This document shows, piece after piece, positions 44,521 through 56,161 of a stretch of DNA of 64,000 nt (position 1 is the first letter of the stretch; the number at the start of each line of letters is the position of its first letter). Both the position numbers and the translations under genes were made by a program. This DNA is from Ypsolopha sequella. Taxonomy: Eukaryota; Arthropoda; Insecta; Lepidoptera; Ypsolophidae. A model generated the notes under the pieces. It saw only the letters and a list, made by a program, of their open reading frames with translations, was not told where the DNA came from and ran no database searches. Location of the stretch: positions 6,172,229 through 6,236,228 of the forward strand of contig OW203988.1 in NCBI GenBank assembly GCA_934047225.1, read 5' to 3'.

Positions 44521-45794
44521 AAAAGCGATGGATTTCGCTTTTGTTTTATTTGTTTTATTTTTTTTTATTTCGTTTACCGCTGAATCTCTGCGTTCTATCA
44601 TTTCCTTATTATAAGATACGCTAGATACGAAAATTCGACAAAAATAAAGTTATTTCTTCCTTTTTATTTACGTTTTAGTTTACAGTCGGTGTAGCTTTAA
44701 ACACTTCACCCGAGATATAAACCAACAAATAAAGAAGAACGTTTCTATTATTTACCAATTTATCAACATTTTCAGAATGCTTACCGGCATCGGTTGAAAC
44801 GTGGAAACTGAAAATCGTTACTGGTAGAAATACTAAAACAACCAATATTGATGACTTTGAAAAGAAAAGTAGTAAATACACGAAAGTAAATTAAGAAAAT
44901 GTAATTAAAATTAATGACTTACCTAGTAATTAAAAATTTAAATGGCTATAAACTCCTCAGTTTCAAATATGGATCTAACACAAAACACAGTTCACTATTA
45001 ATGCAATCGCTATTTTTTAATTTTTAGTTTGCATTGGAGGGAAAGCGTTCGAAATTAAAAAGTAATTTCTTTTTTTTTTTGGCAGCACGCGCGGTCGCTG
45101 CTGTTGCTATTGAGCGAATGATAACGGCCAGTAGCGAGTCGAGTCCGTATATCAAACAGGTATTCGTCGCATAGGCCGCTACGACACAGACGCTCACCAA
45201 TCCAGCTCGATTCGATAAGAAGAGTAGTGTCCCTTTCGAAACTCATATGTCAAAACGAGGCAACGATAGTGAAGTAAAGTCGATCGCATCAGCATAAGAA
45301 GGTCTTGTCATCATTCATAATGGAGATCATAAGCGAAAATCATGCTGGTTTCGGCACGACATAATGTTATGCTTAGAACACGACTATGCGAGTCATTGAT
45401 CTTAGTTGATTGGATGGCAAATAGCGGTGCACTTTTTGTAACGCGAGCGATGAGAGGGATCGATGAAAAAGTTGACGAGTACTTAAGGCGAATCAATACG
45501 CCAACTGCAATTTGGACCTGTCTTTGAAGGCCTACTCCTCCCACACGAGTGGTCCAAAATCTTTCATAAAAATATATGATAGGCATTATAGAGTTAAAAA
45601 TGAATTTTAAGTTTCATAAACAATTTTTCCATTGTAAGTTTTGACAAAAAAAAATCGAAAGTCATCGAAAGTTTCACATGATTAACATAAGAATTCTCTT
45701 ACTCCTTCCAAACACCTAAAGTGATATTAATTATTATTTTACCAAGTTATAGGAAATTTTTAGATCTAAAATATTTAAGTTCAAAATTTTTTTT
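44521..45794. other. Unassigned interval with a GC-richer block at 45080-45550
   Basis: The block has frames on both strands (an ATG frame of 61 codons at 45342 plus, MLVSARHNVMLRTRL) but no family motif and no splice evidence. A transposon remnant is as likely as a gene. Confidence 0.35.
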
Positions 45795-46155
45795 TTGGTC
45801 ATGGCGTCCATGTGAAAAGTATTATTTTCTCTTATTTTGCGCTAGCCGGAGACGCAGTGGTTGTCGTAACAGCTACTTTTCAAGCTACGCTGAAATGAAC
45901 ATTATTTCACTGTTGTTTCCGTTGATATTTGTACCGACACACATCGAGTTGCTTATTTAGCGTGGTCATACGCCTTAAGGGGCAGGTAGCCGCCAACGAC
46001 CTTGAGTCGACGTGTATCGATACAAATAGCAATAGAAACTACATCGAAATAACGTTCATATCAGCGCGCACTTCATAACGACCTCGCTAGCGTCGTAGAT
46101 TTGCGTCGATAGCGCAAAATAGGAGAAAATAATACTTTTCACATGGACGCGTTGG
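45795..46155. repeat. Two TTAA MITE-2 right halves head to head
   Basis: GCGTCCATGTGAAAAGTATT (45805) and AATACTTTTCACATGGACGC (46130) bracket two inverted halves that meet near CGCCTTAAGGGGCAGG (45970). The right unit is the GACCTTGAGTCGACG variant seen at 12845. Confidence 0.82.
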
Positions 46156-46328
46156 ACGGAAAAAAATTATAAGCAATATTTTCCTTGTATTTTAGTGCAA
46201 GAACCATGCAAATAAAGAAATAACCAATTTAACTTAATTTCAGTCCAAAAACAGCTTAATTTTGAACAATATTTTCATGCTGTTTATTCAGTTGTTCTTT
46301 ATATGTAGTTTAACTAACAATATATAAT

Positions 46329-46593
46329 ATAAGGTCTTCCAATTTAAATTGAAAGTAATTTAGGAGGTCATCCAGTATCGTAAATCCATCACATTCCACT
46401 GCAAAGCACTTTTTTTTGCGCAAACTTTTTTTTTCACTTCTTAGTACAAAGTGGTCCGATCAGCTGACTCAGTTTGTATGGACAAGTGAAGAAAAAGTTC
46501 GCGCAAAAAAATGTACTTTGCAGTGGAATCTGATGTATTAACGATACTGCATCCCCTCCTAAATTACTTTCCATTTAAATTGAAAGACCTCAT
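46329..46593. mobile_element. Foldback MITE, AAGGTCTTCCAATTTAAATT family
   Basis: Arms of about 105 bp: TTTAAATTGAAAGTAATTTA, CCACTGCAAAG and GCGCAAAC with inverses on the right. Confidence 0.88.
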
Positions 46594-46668
46594 ATATATA
46601 TAGTTTTTAAACTTGCCTTTTATGAGAAATAACTTTATCAATATAGTAATTTTCGGATGACGCTGGGA

Positions 46669-46927
46669 CAGTGGCGTGCATAGAACTTTTTTTCAGAAAA
46701 GCAATCAGAAGGTCAAGATTGACAATTAAAAAAATATGAAAAAATTTAAATAACACTATGAAAAATAAAAGTTTGTATGACGCTAGGGTAGGCACTGCCT
46801 ACCCTAGAGTGAACATTTTCATACAAACTTTTCTTTTTCAAAGTTTCATTTGAATTTTTTCATGTTTTTATTGTCGAACTTGACCTTCTGATTGCTTTTC
46901 CGGAAAAAAGTTCTGTGCACGCCACTG
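46669..46927. mobile_element. hAT-type MITE, CAGTGGCGTGCA family
   Basis: Ends CAGTGGCGTGCA and TGCACGCCACTG; 8-bp duplication CGCTGGGA (46661-46668 and 46928-46935). The arms pair to the centre at CTAGGGTAGGCA / TGCCTACCCTAG. Confidence 0.93.
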
Positions 46928-46935
46928 CGCTGGGA

Positions 46936-48417
46936 AGAGGCGCCTTAAGCTGACATAACGATTAAAATTGCATAAATGTGTAGCTTGGGCTACCACCAGT
47001 TTAATATAAATAATAGTTATAAATATGACTGAATGGTTAGTTTTGTGAATTCTGACAATGCCCACGGCAAACAGGACTGGGCATATTCTTGTAAACTGAT
47101 ACTAAAGAACTGAGTAACCGGTCATAGAACTCGACCAATCTGTGTCAAGATTAGCCACTACAGAATAACTTAAAGACACGTACTAGTAAATAACTGCTAA
47201 TCAGTTGACATAAGGTAAGACGGTATACGGTATTAACAAGGAAAAATCATATTTTTAAATCTAAATTGGCATTAATACGAGTCCAATCAAATTTTCTAAT
47301 TTATCGTCAGTGGAGCCTAGTAGAGCGGGGAAATTAAATTAGTTCGATAGCCTATACATAATTTAAATTACTTTAGGTAAGGAGTTTTTTTTTTACAATT
47401 TTTTATATAACCCAATTTTTTTAATTGTGCACTTCGAGTTGTCTTAAGTCTCATACAAGGGCGAGTGAATTCAAAGGCCGAGCCAAGTAGCTAACGTCAC
47501 ACTAGCGAGGCCGAAGGCCGAGCCAAGTATTGACGAGGCCGAAGGCCGAGTAGTATGTTTCTAGCGAGGCCGAAAAACGAGCACGCGGGGACGGAGAACG
47601 CGCCTATTAACTTTTTGCGTACATTATACGTGCAAATAATATAAATTAATAGAAATTAATTCGTCAGATCTGGTCTGGATTCATTAATTCATTCATTGAC
47701 AGTTCTTTTTTGAGTTTTCAAAACAAACGCTGTTATCATGTTGAAGGTCGATTCTTCAGATTTGTAACCAAATCCCTAAGATAACTAAACGCCCAATACA
47801 TATCTCTTTACCCAGCTAAAAACAGTGTACACAAGTAATGTAACAAATACAGATTTTTTAATTTAATTTAAATTTGCCAAAAACGTGAATTAAGAGGCGT
47901 AGTTACGCGCAAGCCTCCATACAAACGCTGTCAACCATTGTGTGGTGTCTATGGAATGTTATTATAATATTTTAGGCTGAGTCCATTAACATTATATAGC
48001 TCTATGTTTAAGTCCAACTAAAAATCGTGAAATATTAGCAAGAAACCCCAAAAATACATAAATTTGACGGTTTTTTTACCAAAAGTGTAGCCGCATGTGC
48101 TTTTATTGTTTTAGATAAAATTAATACAAGTCAAATATCGAAAATAATATCTAGTTTAATAATAACCAAAAATAATGTTTGAAAACGTCCACAGTCTTGT
48201 CAAAAGGTGGTTTCTCCTGAAACAAGTTTTCAATTTTGCGCCGGCGACGAAATTGGCACGATTGTATTGTCTTCGCAAGTTTCATGGAGCATGCACTCCA
48301 GTGCACTGAGTTTTTCTTTGTTGTTACAATTATTTTAAAAGTTACAAATACAAATCTAAAGAATCGACACTGAACCAATTTCAAATAAAATAAAAATATG
48401 CCGTGTTTAGGTAAAGT
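46936..48417. other. Unassigned interval with a GAGGCCGAAGGCCGAG cluster
   Basis: Between 47475 and 47575 the motif GAGGCCGAAGGCCGAG or its parts recur about five times. A GTGCACTTCGAGTTGTC phrase precedes it. No gene recognised. Confidence 0.5.
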
Positions 48418-48425
48418 ATTAAATG

Positions 48426-48687
48426 CAGTAGCGTGAGAAAAGCACCCAGAAGGTCAATTTTTTATTGTCACATTTGACAATAAAAAAAATATTAAAAAAA
48501 ATATATTAACATTTTGAAAAAAAAAGTTTGGATGAAAATATTCACGCTAGGGTAGACAGTGCCTACCTTGGCGTCATACAAATATTTTTTTGTTCGAAGT
48601 GTTGTTTAATTTTTTTTCATATTATTATTATTGTCAAACTTGACCTTCTGATTGCTTTTCCAGAAAAAAGTTCAATGCACGGCACTG
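48426..48687. mobile_element. hAT-type MITE, CAGTGGCGTGCA family, divergent copy
   Basis: Same foldback plan as 46669-46927; 8-bp duplication ATTAAATG (48418-48425 and 48688-48695). Confidence 0.9.
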
Positions 48688-48695
48688 ATTAAATG

Positions 48696-49166
48696 TATAG
48701 CTAAGCTAGTACAATGTATTTATTAGCATGGTGTAATCGAAATGAAAAATACGTAAAAGTTGTAGTAATAATGTATTTGGCATCACTATTTGGGATCAGT
48801 TGGATTGAAAAATATTCAACTTACAGACATATCTTTTTTACTACTTTATTTATTATTTAGTTTCAGGAAAAATACGCAGATTGCAGTTCTTACTAAAACA
48901 AATTTCCTTGTGCGTATTCAGCATGACTGTTATCCGCGACTAACCCAACTATAGGTAGTACCTATGAATCAGGTTTCTGTATATAAAGTTGATTATACAA
49001 TGCACTATAGCTTACATTTTCTTGAAAAGATATGGTTTTTAATGTATACCTATAGTTCTAGAATTAAATGAGACTTGAGGATAATTCATGATTTATTTTA
49101 GACTGCCTTCATCTGGGCAAGTTAAGACATTTACGCGACGACGTTACGCCTCACACACTCATATTA
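48696..49166. other. Unassigned interval
   Basis: No recognised feature. Confidence 0.35.
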
Positions 49167-49370
49167 TACAAGGTGACTGTTTGATCATCGTCCAAATTCA
49201 TACTGGTGGCTTGGTAAGTGATCAGTATTTTTGGTGAAATTCTTAAATGAAATTTCGACTCCCCATAGTGATTCACTCGGAACTGGAATTGAATTTATAT
49301 GGGAAGCCGAAATTTAATTTTACGAATTTCACAAAAATTGTTACTGATCCAAGATACTGATCACTTATCA

Positions 49371-51739
49371 CAATAAAAAAATAAAAAACCTAAAGAGAGA
49401 GTTTGAGCGCAATGAACTAGTTAAAGCAACCAACACTAGTCTTAAAAAAACATGGCAGGTAATTTCCAGAATTACAAATCGAAAAACTAATAGTAAGAAT
49501 GCGACTGATATTTTAAAATCAGGAGGTTCAGCTGAAGAAGCCGTTAATAATGCAAATTCGTTTTTTGCCAATGTTGGGAAAAATTTAGCTGAGAAAATTT
49601 TACTATCACCAGCTGACCAAAATCATGGTTATGTTGCTACGGTCCCAGCTCTAACTGAATCTTTCTGTCTTCTTCCAACTGAACTTCTAGAAATCATCTC
49701 CATTATTAAATCATTAAAAACTACTAGCTCAGTAGGGTGGGATAACGTACCATCTTCAGTTATAAAACAGAACACTCAGACTCTCGCTCCTCTTCTCACT
49801 CATATTTTCAATTTAGCTCTCACTTCTGGTAAGTTCCCGACAGCCTTCAAAAAGGCTATTATAATACCTATTCACAAAAATGGTAATAAACTGTGTATTA
49901 ATAACTACAGGCCAATATCTATCCTCCCCACCTTTTCTAAAATACTAGAAAGAATTCTTAACGTTCGTCTTACTAATTACTTAGAAAGCAAGTCCTTACT
50001 CTCACCTAACCAATTTGGCTTTCGAAGGGGTAAGTCTACAGCCGAAGCAGTGTCGGAACTTACAAAATTGGTTAGTGAAGGTCTAGAAAAAAAGAAAAAA
50101 TGTGTTGCCATATTCCTAGACCTAGCGAAAACTTTTGACACTGTTTCGACTCCGCTACTCCTAAGAAGGCTAGAAAGCGTCGGTATTAGGGGTGTCCCTC
50201 TAGAACTATTTAGGGACTATCTTAGTGAGCGTTCCCAATGTGTTAGGGTTGGAGAGTTTACAAGCCTTCCACTGCCTGTCACTTTTGGGGTTCCGCAGGG
50301 TAGCATCCTCGGTCCGACCCTTTTCCTGATGTACATTAATGACCTGTGTAATCTTTCACTCGAAAATGGTAAAATTATCACCTTTGCAGATGACACAGTC
50401 CTTTTGTTCCGGGGAGAGGGCTGGACCGACACATTTAAGCGAGCACAACTTGGCTTTGATAAGGTTCATGGATGGCTGTTGTGTCATAAACTAACACTTA
50501 ATGCTGATAAAACCAAATGTGTACCGTTTTCAATAAGAAGGCCGCAATTACCACCATCTGCTCACAAAGTTCTGGCTCATTCTTTCTGTTGTAGATCGTC
50601 AAGCCTGGTTGACACATTATTTCCCTACAGTCCAAATCCTCTCTGTAACTGCCCTAAACTTGAATTAGTATCAAATATCAAATATTTGGGTGTGATAATA
50701 GACTCTCACCTTACTTTCAGGCAACATATTACGAACATCACACTTAGAGTGAGAAGACTCATGGCCATTTTTAAAACTATACGCCATGTAGCAGATGCGG
50801 GGATAATAAGAATGCTCTATTTCACCTTGTGCCAATCAATTACTACTTACTGCATAGGATCATGGGGTGGCAACTGTAAGACTTTTCTTCTTCCTCTTGA
50901 AAGAGCTCAAAGAGCAGTTTTGAAAGTTAGTACGTTACGTCCCTTCAAATACCCAACAGCTGACTTATATAAGGAATGTGATGTTCTTACAGTGAGGCAA
51001 CTATTTGTTCTTAATGTTATTCTGAAACAACATTCAAATGCTCCATACACTCCCCCACAGGACATCTCTTCTCGACGAGTACTCCCCATCTTCAAAATAT
51101 CACGTTCACGGACGTGTTTCGTGGAAAGATTTGAGAACTATCTTGGTCGGTTTCTCTATAACCTAGTAAATAACCTTCACGCTATCTACTCTCTAAATGC
51201 GTATGAAGTTAAAAATAAACTAATACCCTGGCTTAAGTCCCTAAGTTATGAGGAAACAGAGAATCTTCTTGTCTCTCGTTTTAAATGCTAAATGTAAACT
51301 TACTTGTTATTTAATATTTTTCATCAAATTTTTGACACACTCACCCACACATTCACAAACACACCCTCACACACACTCCCTCCCTAGTAGTAAATATACG
51401 GATCCCAAGACCTTGGTCGTAGGTTTGGGGAAACACATACACTAACATACACCCTCTTCCTACACGCACACTCTCATTCTCATCCACACTCTTCACACAG
51501 ACCCACCCTCTCATATGCCCTTGATTTTTTGTATTTATTATAAGTTAAGCTGCATGCTCTGTTTTTTTTTTTTTGTATTCTCGTTTATTTTATATTACTT
51601 CTAATTTTTAATGTAATACTCTGTAAGGGAAGAGCTTGGCGCCTATAGCACCGGTACATACACCCTTGTAGGCGTCAAGGTAATCCTATTCTGTTATTGT
51701 GTAATTTTTAGATGAATAAAATCATATTCTATTCTATTC
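49371..51739 (+). mobile_element. 5'-truncated LINE with (ATTCT)n tail
   Basis: It is inserted in the foldback MITE with TATCA shared at the two junctions. It consists of a partial ORF2, a CA-rich 3' region (51340-51500) and a terminal ATTCT repeat after AATAAAATCAT. The endonuclease part is missing, which marks 5' truncation. Confidence 0.92.
49372..51291 (+). CDS. Partial LINE ORF2: reverse transcriptase
   Basis: A 639-codon open frame ends at a TAA at 51291. No start codon belongs to it, since its 5' part, including the endonuclease, is lost. Motifs in order: SSVGWDNVPSSVIK, YRPISILPTFSKILER, NQFGFRRGKSTAEAV, IFLDLAKTFDTV with the catalytic Asp, GVPQGSILGPTLFLMYINDL, TFADDTVLL and IKYLGVIIDSHLTF. 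These are the polymerase blocks of a Jockey/CR1-group LINE. The thumb and C-terminal region follow to SRFKC. No stop or frameshift was found in the retained part, so the insertion is probably young. It differs from the 15-kb LINE (FADD rather than YADD), so it is a second family. Confidence 0.92.
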   Translation, partial: NKKIKNLKREFERNELVKATNTSLKKTWQVISRITNRKTNSKNATDILKSGGSAEEAVNNANSFFANVGKNLAEKILLSPADQNHGYVATVPALTESFCLLPTELLEIISIIKSLKTTSSVGWDNVPSSVIKQNTQTLAPLLTHIFNLALTSGKFPTAFKKAIIIPIHKNGNKLCINNYRPISILPTFSKILERILNVRLTNYLESKSLLSPNQFGFRRGKSTAEAVSELTKLVSEGLEKKKKCVAIFLDLAKTFDTVSTPLLLRRLESVGIRGVPLELFRDYLSERSQCVRVGEFTSLPLPVTFGVPQGSILGPTLFLMYINDLCNLSLENGKIITFADDTVLLFRGEGWTDTFKRAQLGFDKVHGWLLCHKLTLNADKTKCVPFSIRRPQLPPSAHKVLAHSFCCRSSSLVDTLFPYSPNPLCNCPKLELVSNIKYLGVIIDSHLTFRQHITNITLRVRRLMAIFKTIRHVADAGIIRMLYFTLCQSITTYCIGSWGGNCKTFLLPLERAQRAVLKVSTLRPFKYPTADLYKECDVLTVRQLFVLNVILKQHSNAPYTPPQDISSRRVLPIFKISRSRTCFVERFENYLGRFLYNLVNNLHAIYSLNAYEVKNKLIPWLKSLSYEETENLLVSRFKC

Positions 51740-51789
51740 TATCAAGCCTCCAGTATGAATTTGGACGATGATCAAAAAGTCACCTTGCA

Positions 51790-52184
51790 TATATATACCT
51801 ATAGTTCCCTATATTCGAATAGATGACCAAAACACTCTGCATTATGTACTTATTGAAAATAATAAATCTATATATTTTATGCTATGGTGTGATCTGAATA
51901 GACAAAACTTTTCACTTTACATCAATTACTTCTATCTTTACATGGATTCTCCTCACAATGGAATTTTTGGGCCCCGAATTCATAGTTCAAAGGTCTGATA
52001 CAAAGTACTTAGCTGCTAATTAGACAAGAAAACGGCAGATTGTTTCAATCAGACCATGCTTGTGATGACGTCACAGTTTCGTGATGTTAACCAGAAGAAT
52101 GACTTGCGTTTTTATTGCACATTAATTTCAAATATTGCGCAATAGAAAAAACTGAAACCGGCTTAATCAATCAGACATTTGATT
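51790..52184. other. Unassigned interval
   Basis: No recognised feature. Confidence 0.35.
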
Positions 52185-52225
52185 TTATTTCGTTTTTCAA
52201 TGTAAGTGCTTGTAAAGGCCCACTT

Positions 52226-52947
52226 TTAAGGGTCCGTTTCGCCAAACATGCTCTCGCGTTTGGACAATTTAGCATATTAAAACAAAATATTTTTAACAAA
52301 TAAAATTTGTGTAGGTAGTTACGGAGTTGAACTACATTTTAATTTTTCAGATTTCACACAAGTATCACAAGCATCGGGAAAAAAAATCGGAAAGATCACT
52401 GAAATCACGAAAAATGTAATTTAGCGTTGCAAACAGAAAAAAAATTTTTTTTTTGTTCCAAATTGAAATATATTTTTTTTACGTAAAGAGTTCAAAGTAC
52501 TTTATTCATATAAAACATTAATATCTTTTTCCTTTCGTTATTTAAAAAGAAATACACAAACTTCCAAATTATTTTTGCGTAATTTTTCTGTACAGGAAAA
52601 ATGTAGAATGTTTGAGTATTTCTTTTAAAATAACGAAAGGAAATAAAAAATAATAAAACTTTGTAAAGGCTACTTTCATTTCTTTGCTCTATAAAAAAAT
52701 ATTTTAGTTTGTAGTTAGATCAGTAGACTGATCATACTAGTTCCAAAGCCAAATTACGTTTTCCGTGATTTTACTGATCTTTCCGATTTTTTTTCTCAAT
52801 GATTGTGATGCTTGTGTCACATCTGAAAAATTATCATGTAGTTCAACCCCTTAAATACCTACACAAATTTTATTTGTTAAAAATATTTTGTTTTAATATG
52901 CTAAATTGTCCAAACGCGAGAGCATGTTTGGCGAAACGGACCCTTAA
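52226..52947. mobile_element. TTAA-flanked long-arm foldback (family 5)
   Basis: TTAA at 52226 and 52944. Arms of about 210 bp start GGGTCCGTTTCGCCAAACAT and end with its exact inverse; a second inverted pair (CCTTTCGTTATTT) lies in the centre. Confidence 0.93.
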
Positions 52948-53080
52948 TGCATCAAAACCGAACAGAAAGTCGATTTTTCCTGTGTACCATAAATGTTGTA
53001 CTTTTTTTTTCAACTGTTTAACGGCTCTGGATACAGCCCTTTTGAGCCAATCATAATTTAAAGTTCACTATATATATTAA

Positions 53081-54043
53081 CCCTTAACCACTGACGTACG
53101 TATGTGGTACGTCATCGTAATAGTTTTTCGTTCAATACTTAATTTTACGTAGGAATTTCGGCGCATCCTTTTTGGTAGCTTCCTAGTTGCCAGCAACGTG
53201 TGTGCGGCGGGGGAGAGTGTACGCGTAGCATGCTCCTAAGCAGGTAAATTTAACTCCGCGACGTATGAGGTACGTACGTCAGTGTTAATGTGACTTTTTT
53301 GAAAATACTTATTTATGTTTGTCAGCAGACGAAATGCATCGTAAGTGGTCAAATTTTTCTTCTGGGCCATCTACATAAAAAAATAACGAGTTCAAGTGAA
53401 TAATGCCAATAACGAAGAAGTTATCGAACCTTATCTTCGTGAGCCTGACGAATCATCGGCAGATGAAAATGATTCATTCAGTCGGATCGCGATGTGTCTT
53501 CCGAGGACGAAAATTTTAAGGATGAAGTGGCTCCTGCTCGTGATTCAGAATATTTTGAAAGTGAACAGGCTCTTGCTTGTATATATATATATAGTGGATA
53601 AATACCCGATAAAGCTGTAAAGCTTGCCGTAAACCGGTCAGTTTGCAGTGCTCTAAGGCAACCTCCAACAACTGCTGTTAAAAAGTGCCTTTTAGTAAGA
53701 TTTATGGCGATTGTGATTATTTTCTAATTAAAGCCATCCTTAATAATTAATACAACTCAAAAAATAAGTTCCTATTGTGACAAAATATTTTTGTTTTGAT
53801 TTTGAAAAAATGTCTTTGTTACTTTCATTGCCTCTAAGGTTGTTAATTAATCTATATTTTCCTATGAATATTATAACTGTGATTTTATCATCCTTATATC
53901 ATTTAAATATGTGTTTATAAACTCACTGCAATAATCACCATAGGTACCCTCCATTCTTGCATCAGGAGGGTTTCAAAATTAAATACGTATCCCGTACGTA
54001 CGTCAGTGGTAGTGTAACAAAATGACACGTCAGTGGTTAAGGG
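53081..54043 (+). mobile_element. piggyBac element, internally deleted
   Basis: TTAA duplicated at 53077-53080 and 54044-54047; perfect 17-bp inverted ends CCCTTAACCACTGACGT. Subterminal GTACGTACGTCAGTG motifs occur near 53270 and at 53993. The interior keeps only the beginning of a transposase gene. Confidence 0.95.
53334..53640 (+). pseudogene. piggyBac transposase N-terminus, frameshifted
   Basis: ATG at 53334 opens MHRKWSNFSSGPST and stops at a slippage-prone A run. The frame resumes from about 53396 as an acidic segment (NNEEVIEPYLREPDESSADE), then shifts near 53485 to another acidic frame (SSEDENFKDEVAPARDSEYF). An acidic N-terminus is typical of piggyBac transposases. The catalytic Asp domain is gone, so it is non-functional. 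Strand and position relative to the inverted ends fit. Confidence 0.7.
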
Positions 54044-54205
54044 TTAAGATTATATTTGTTTTATTTCCTCACACTATGCATTGAAAAACGTAGTATGATA
54101 CACGGGCGTAAGAGCAATAAATTACTCGGTTACGTTTAAAACATCCTCGTAATTTATTCCTTTTCGCCCTTGTAGCATAAACTACTATTTTACATGGCGG
54201 GGAAA

Positions 54206-55037
54206 GACAAAGAGCAAGGCCTATAAATTATATTTTAGGAAACTAACACATTCGTATAACAGTATTCAAGAGTTGAAGTAGAGAGCCCAATATATTCTGT
54301 GCACGCCAATAGAGAGAGGGTTGGAAAATGCTGCAATAACAGGGACCTCACCTCCAAGGGTTGCCAACTCACGGAGGAACCAACTTGGAGCCAACATTCA
54401 TATTTGATAAGAAAAATCAAAATTTATTTCGTCATTAAATTATTTATTTCGCGCGATTTATCTATTTCGATAGTGACAATTATTTATCTTATTATTTTCA
54501 TAAACGCTTAAGAATATTGAATTACATAACTAAAGGGGTTAAAATAACAGAACAAAAATAATCCTTAAAAAAAAATATATAAAATGAAAATTGCCTCTAG
54601 ATCACGTGTTTGTCGGGCCGGACTCCATTGACAATTATTTTATTTTAGAATATCCGGAAAACTTATTGCATCCCAGGAGCTCGGGAGATTAAACAATATT
54701 CCCGGAATCTCCCAGGCATTCCGGAAGGGTTGGAAACCCTCCCAGCCCAGGCCCCTTAATTGCGATGATGAGGATGAAATTGGGAATAATTTTTTCTCTT
54801 TTTGGCTGAAATTTGTATTCAAAGGAAAATTGGCTAACAAATTCTTGCCGGAATTATGATAAATTATTAGAGCTTATTTTCATGTGTTTTATTTATCTAT
54901 ATTCAATTAAACCCTATACAAATTTATTCATCGGCTGCGCAGACGCCGCAACAAGAACTGCCAATAAGTAGTCTATCGTGCTGACGTTTGTACATACATA
55001 CGCCCACTAAAACTATTGGAAACAATTAAGAAAACCT
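54206..55037. other. Unassigned interval
   Basis: No recognised gene or complete element; a short inverted stretch (CTCCCAGGCATTCCGG / GGAAACCCTCCCAGC) occurs near 54700. Confidence 0.35.
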
Positions 55038-55052
55038 AATGAAGAAATTTCA

Positions 55053-55410
55053 GGTGGTAGAGCTGATGCCGTGCTCGACTGTGGAGGTACCACCATCTTA
55101 CTTGGAGACCCCCTCGGAGTAATTCGGGGGAGAGTAAGAGGACAGCTCACAGGCAAAAAACCAGGAGGCCCACCATGCCTGGGACCGATGGATGGCGGTA
55201 TATCCATCCCTAATAGCCGGGCCTTATATGGAACAGACTGGTGACGGGCAGTAGCGTCACTGGTGCGAGGGTTCCGGCACCGCGCTCACCAACCCGCCTG
55301 CCCAGCGTGTGTGAGTATGGGCAATTCTTCCAGGATGACCGCCGGGAGTGGCAAAGTATTGGAAAGGCTTATGTCCAGCAGTGGACGAACTAGGCTGATG
55401 GATGGATGGA
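55053..55410 (+). mobile_element. 357-bp RTE-tailed element, copy 4
   Basis: Starts GGTGGTAGAGCTGATGCC and ends (ATGG)n; AATGAAGAAAT flanks at about 55038-55048 and 55410-55420, with four extra bases at the 5' junction. Confidence 0.92.
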
Positions 55411-55607
55411 ATGAAGAAATAATAACCAGTAAAACGATATATTTTGAATTGACTTTCACGTGACTAATTAAATATCACGTGAGGTGCGTGTCTAAAGACT
55501 GTGACAAAAATATTTCAATTCGAACAGTTGATACTATGACTATGACGCCATGTCACGTCACGTCACGCGTGCTTGCAACAAGAGTAAATAAAAAACGATC
55601 TTGCATA

Positions 55608-55990
55608 ATTAGGGTTCCGCAGTATTTAAAAGGTACAAACGGAACCTTTATGGTGAGACTCCGTTGTCCATCCGTATGCCACAGCCTTATCTTTAGCACT
55701 GCCAAAGATAAAGATTCGAAATTTGGCACAAAAATAGCATTAATTTTCTAAAATAATGTGGAGCAAAAAAATTTTTAAATTTGAAATTGTTCAAAATATT
55801 TCCAATACAAAACAGAGAAAAAAAAATCCTAAAAATACAATATGGGTATCAATCAAATTAACGAGCTGATTGTAAAATACATACCTTTACTACATTTACT
55901 CGCACTGATTTCGAGAAACCTTTGAAAAACCACAAAAAATGTATGTTCCCCCCCTTATCTCCGAAAGTCTGCTCTTACCTACAGATTTCC
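55608..55990 (-). mobile_element. Variant-body lepidopteran repeat
   Basis: AGGGTTCCGCAGTATTTAAA through AAATTGTTCAAAATATTTCC to GTTCCCCCCCTTATCTCCG is the inverse of the 34.9-kb copy. Confidence 0.8.
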
Positions 55991-56161
55991 GTTTCTTGAC
56001 GGAATACTAAGAAGCAGCAATAAATAACGGGCTGCAAATTTAAGTTTCATCACAATCCGGTGAGTTGAATGAGCGCCATTACATCGATTAGAATTTGCCT
56101 TTCAATAGTGAGTACAATGAGTATTGGAGCTACGTAACATCATATAATAAGTGCAGTTAAT

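Larger units (their letters stand above)
49167..51789. mobile_element. ACAAGGTGAC foldback MITE split by a LINE
   Basis: The left 200 bp (49167-49370) and right 50 bp (51740-51789) together equal the copy at 36389-36654. Confidence 0.92.
52185..54205 (+). mobile_element. Older dispersed repeat X, split by two insertions
   Basis: Pieces 52185-52225, 52948-53076 and 54048-54205, joined end to end, match 61105-61475 in reverse. Markers are TTGTAAAGGCCCAC, ACCGAACAGAAAGTCGATT and TATGCATTGAAAAACGTAGT. Confidence 0.82.

Noticed and set aside
44675..44881. 68-codon minus frame with a hydrophobic start, faintly like a chemosensory protein
   Set aside because: The frame has no ATG at all (it starts at GTG) and lacks both cysteines expected for that family.
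47475..47575. GAGGCCGAAGGCCGAG cluster as a regulatory array
   Set aside because: This motif is common in lepidopteran repeats; irregular spacing and no nearby gene.
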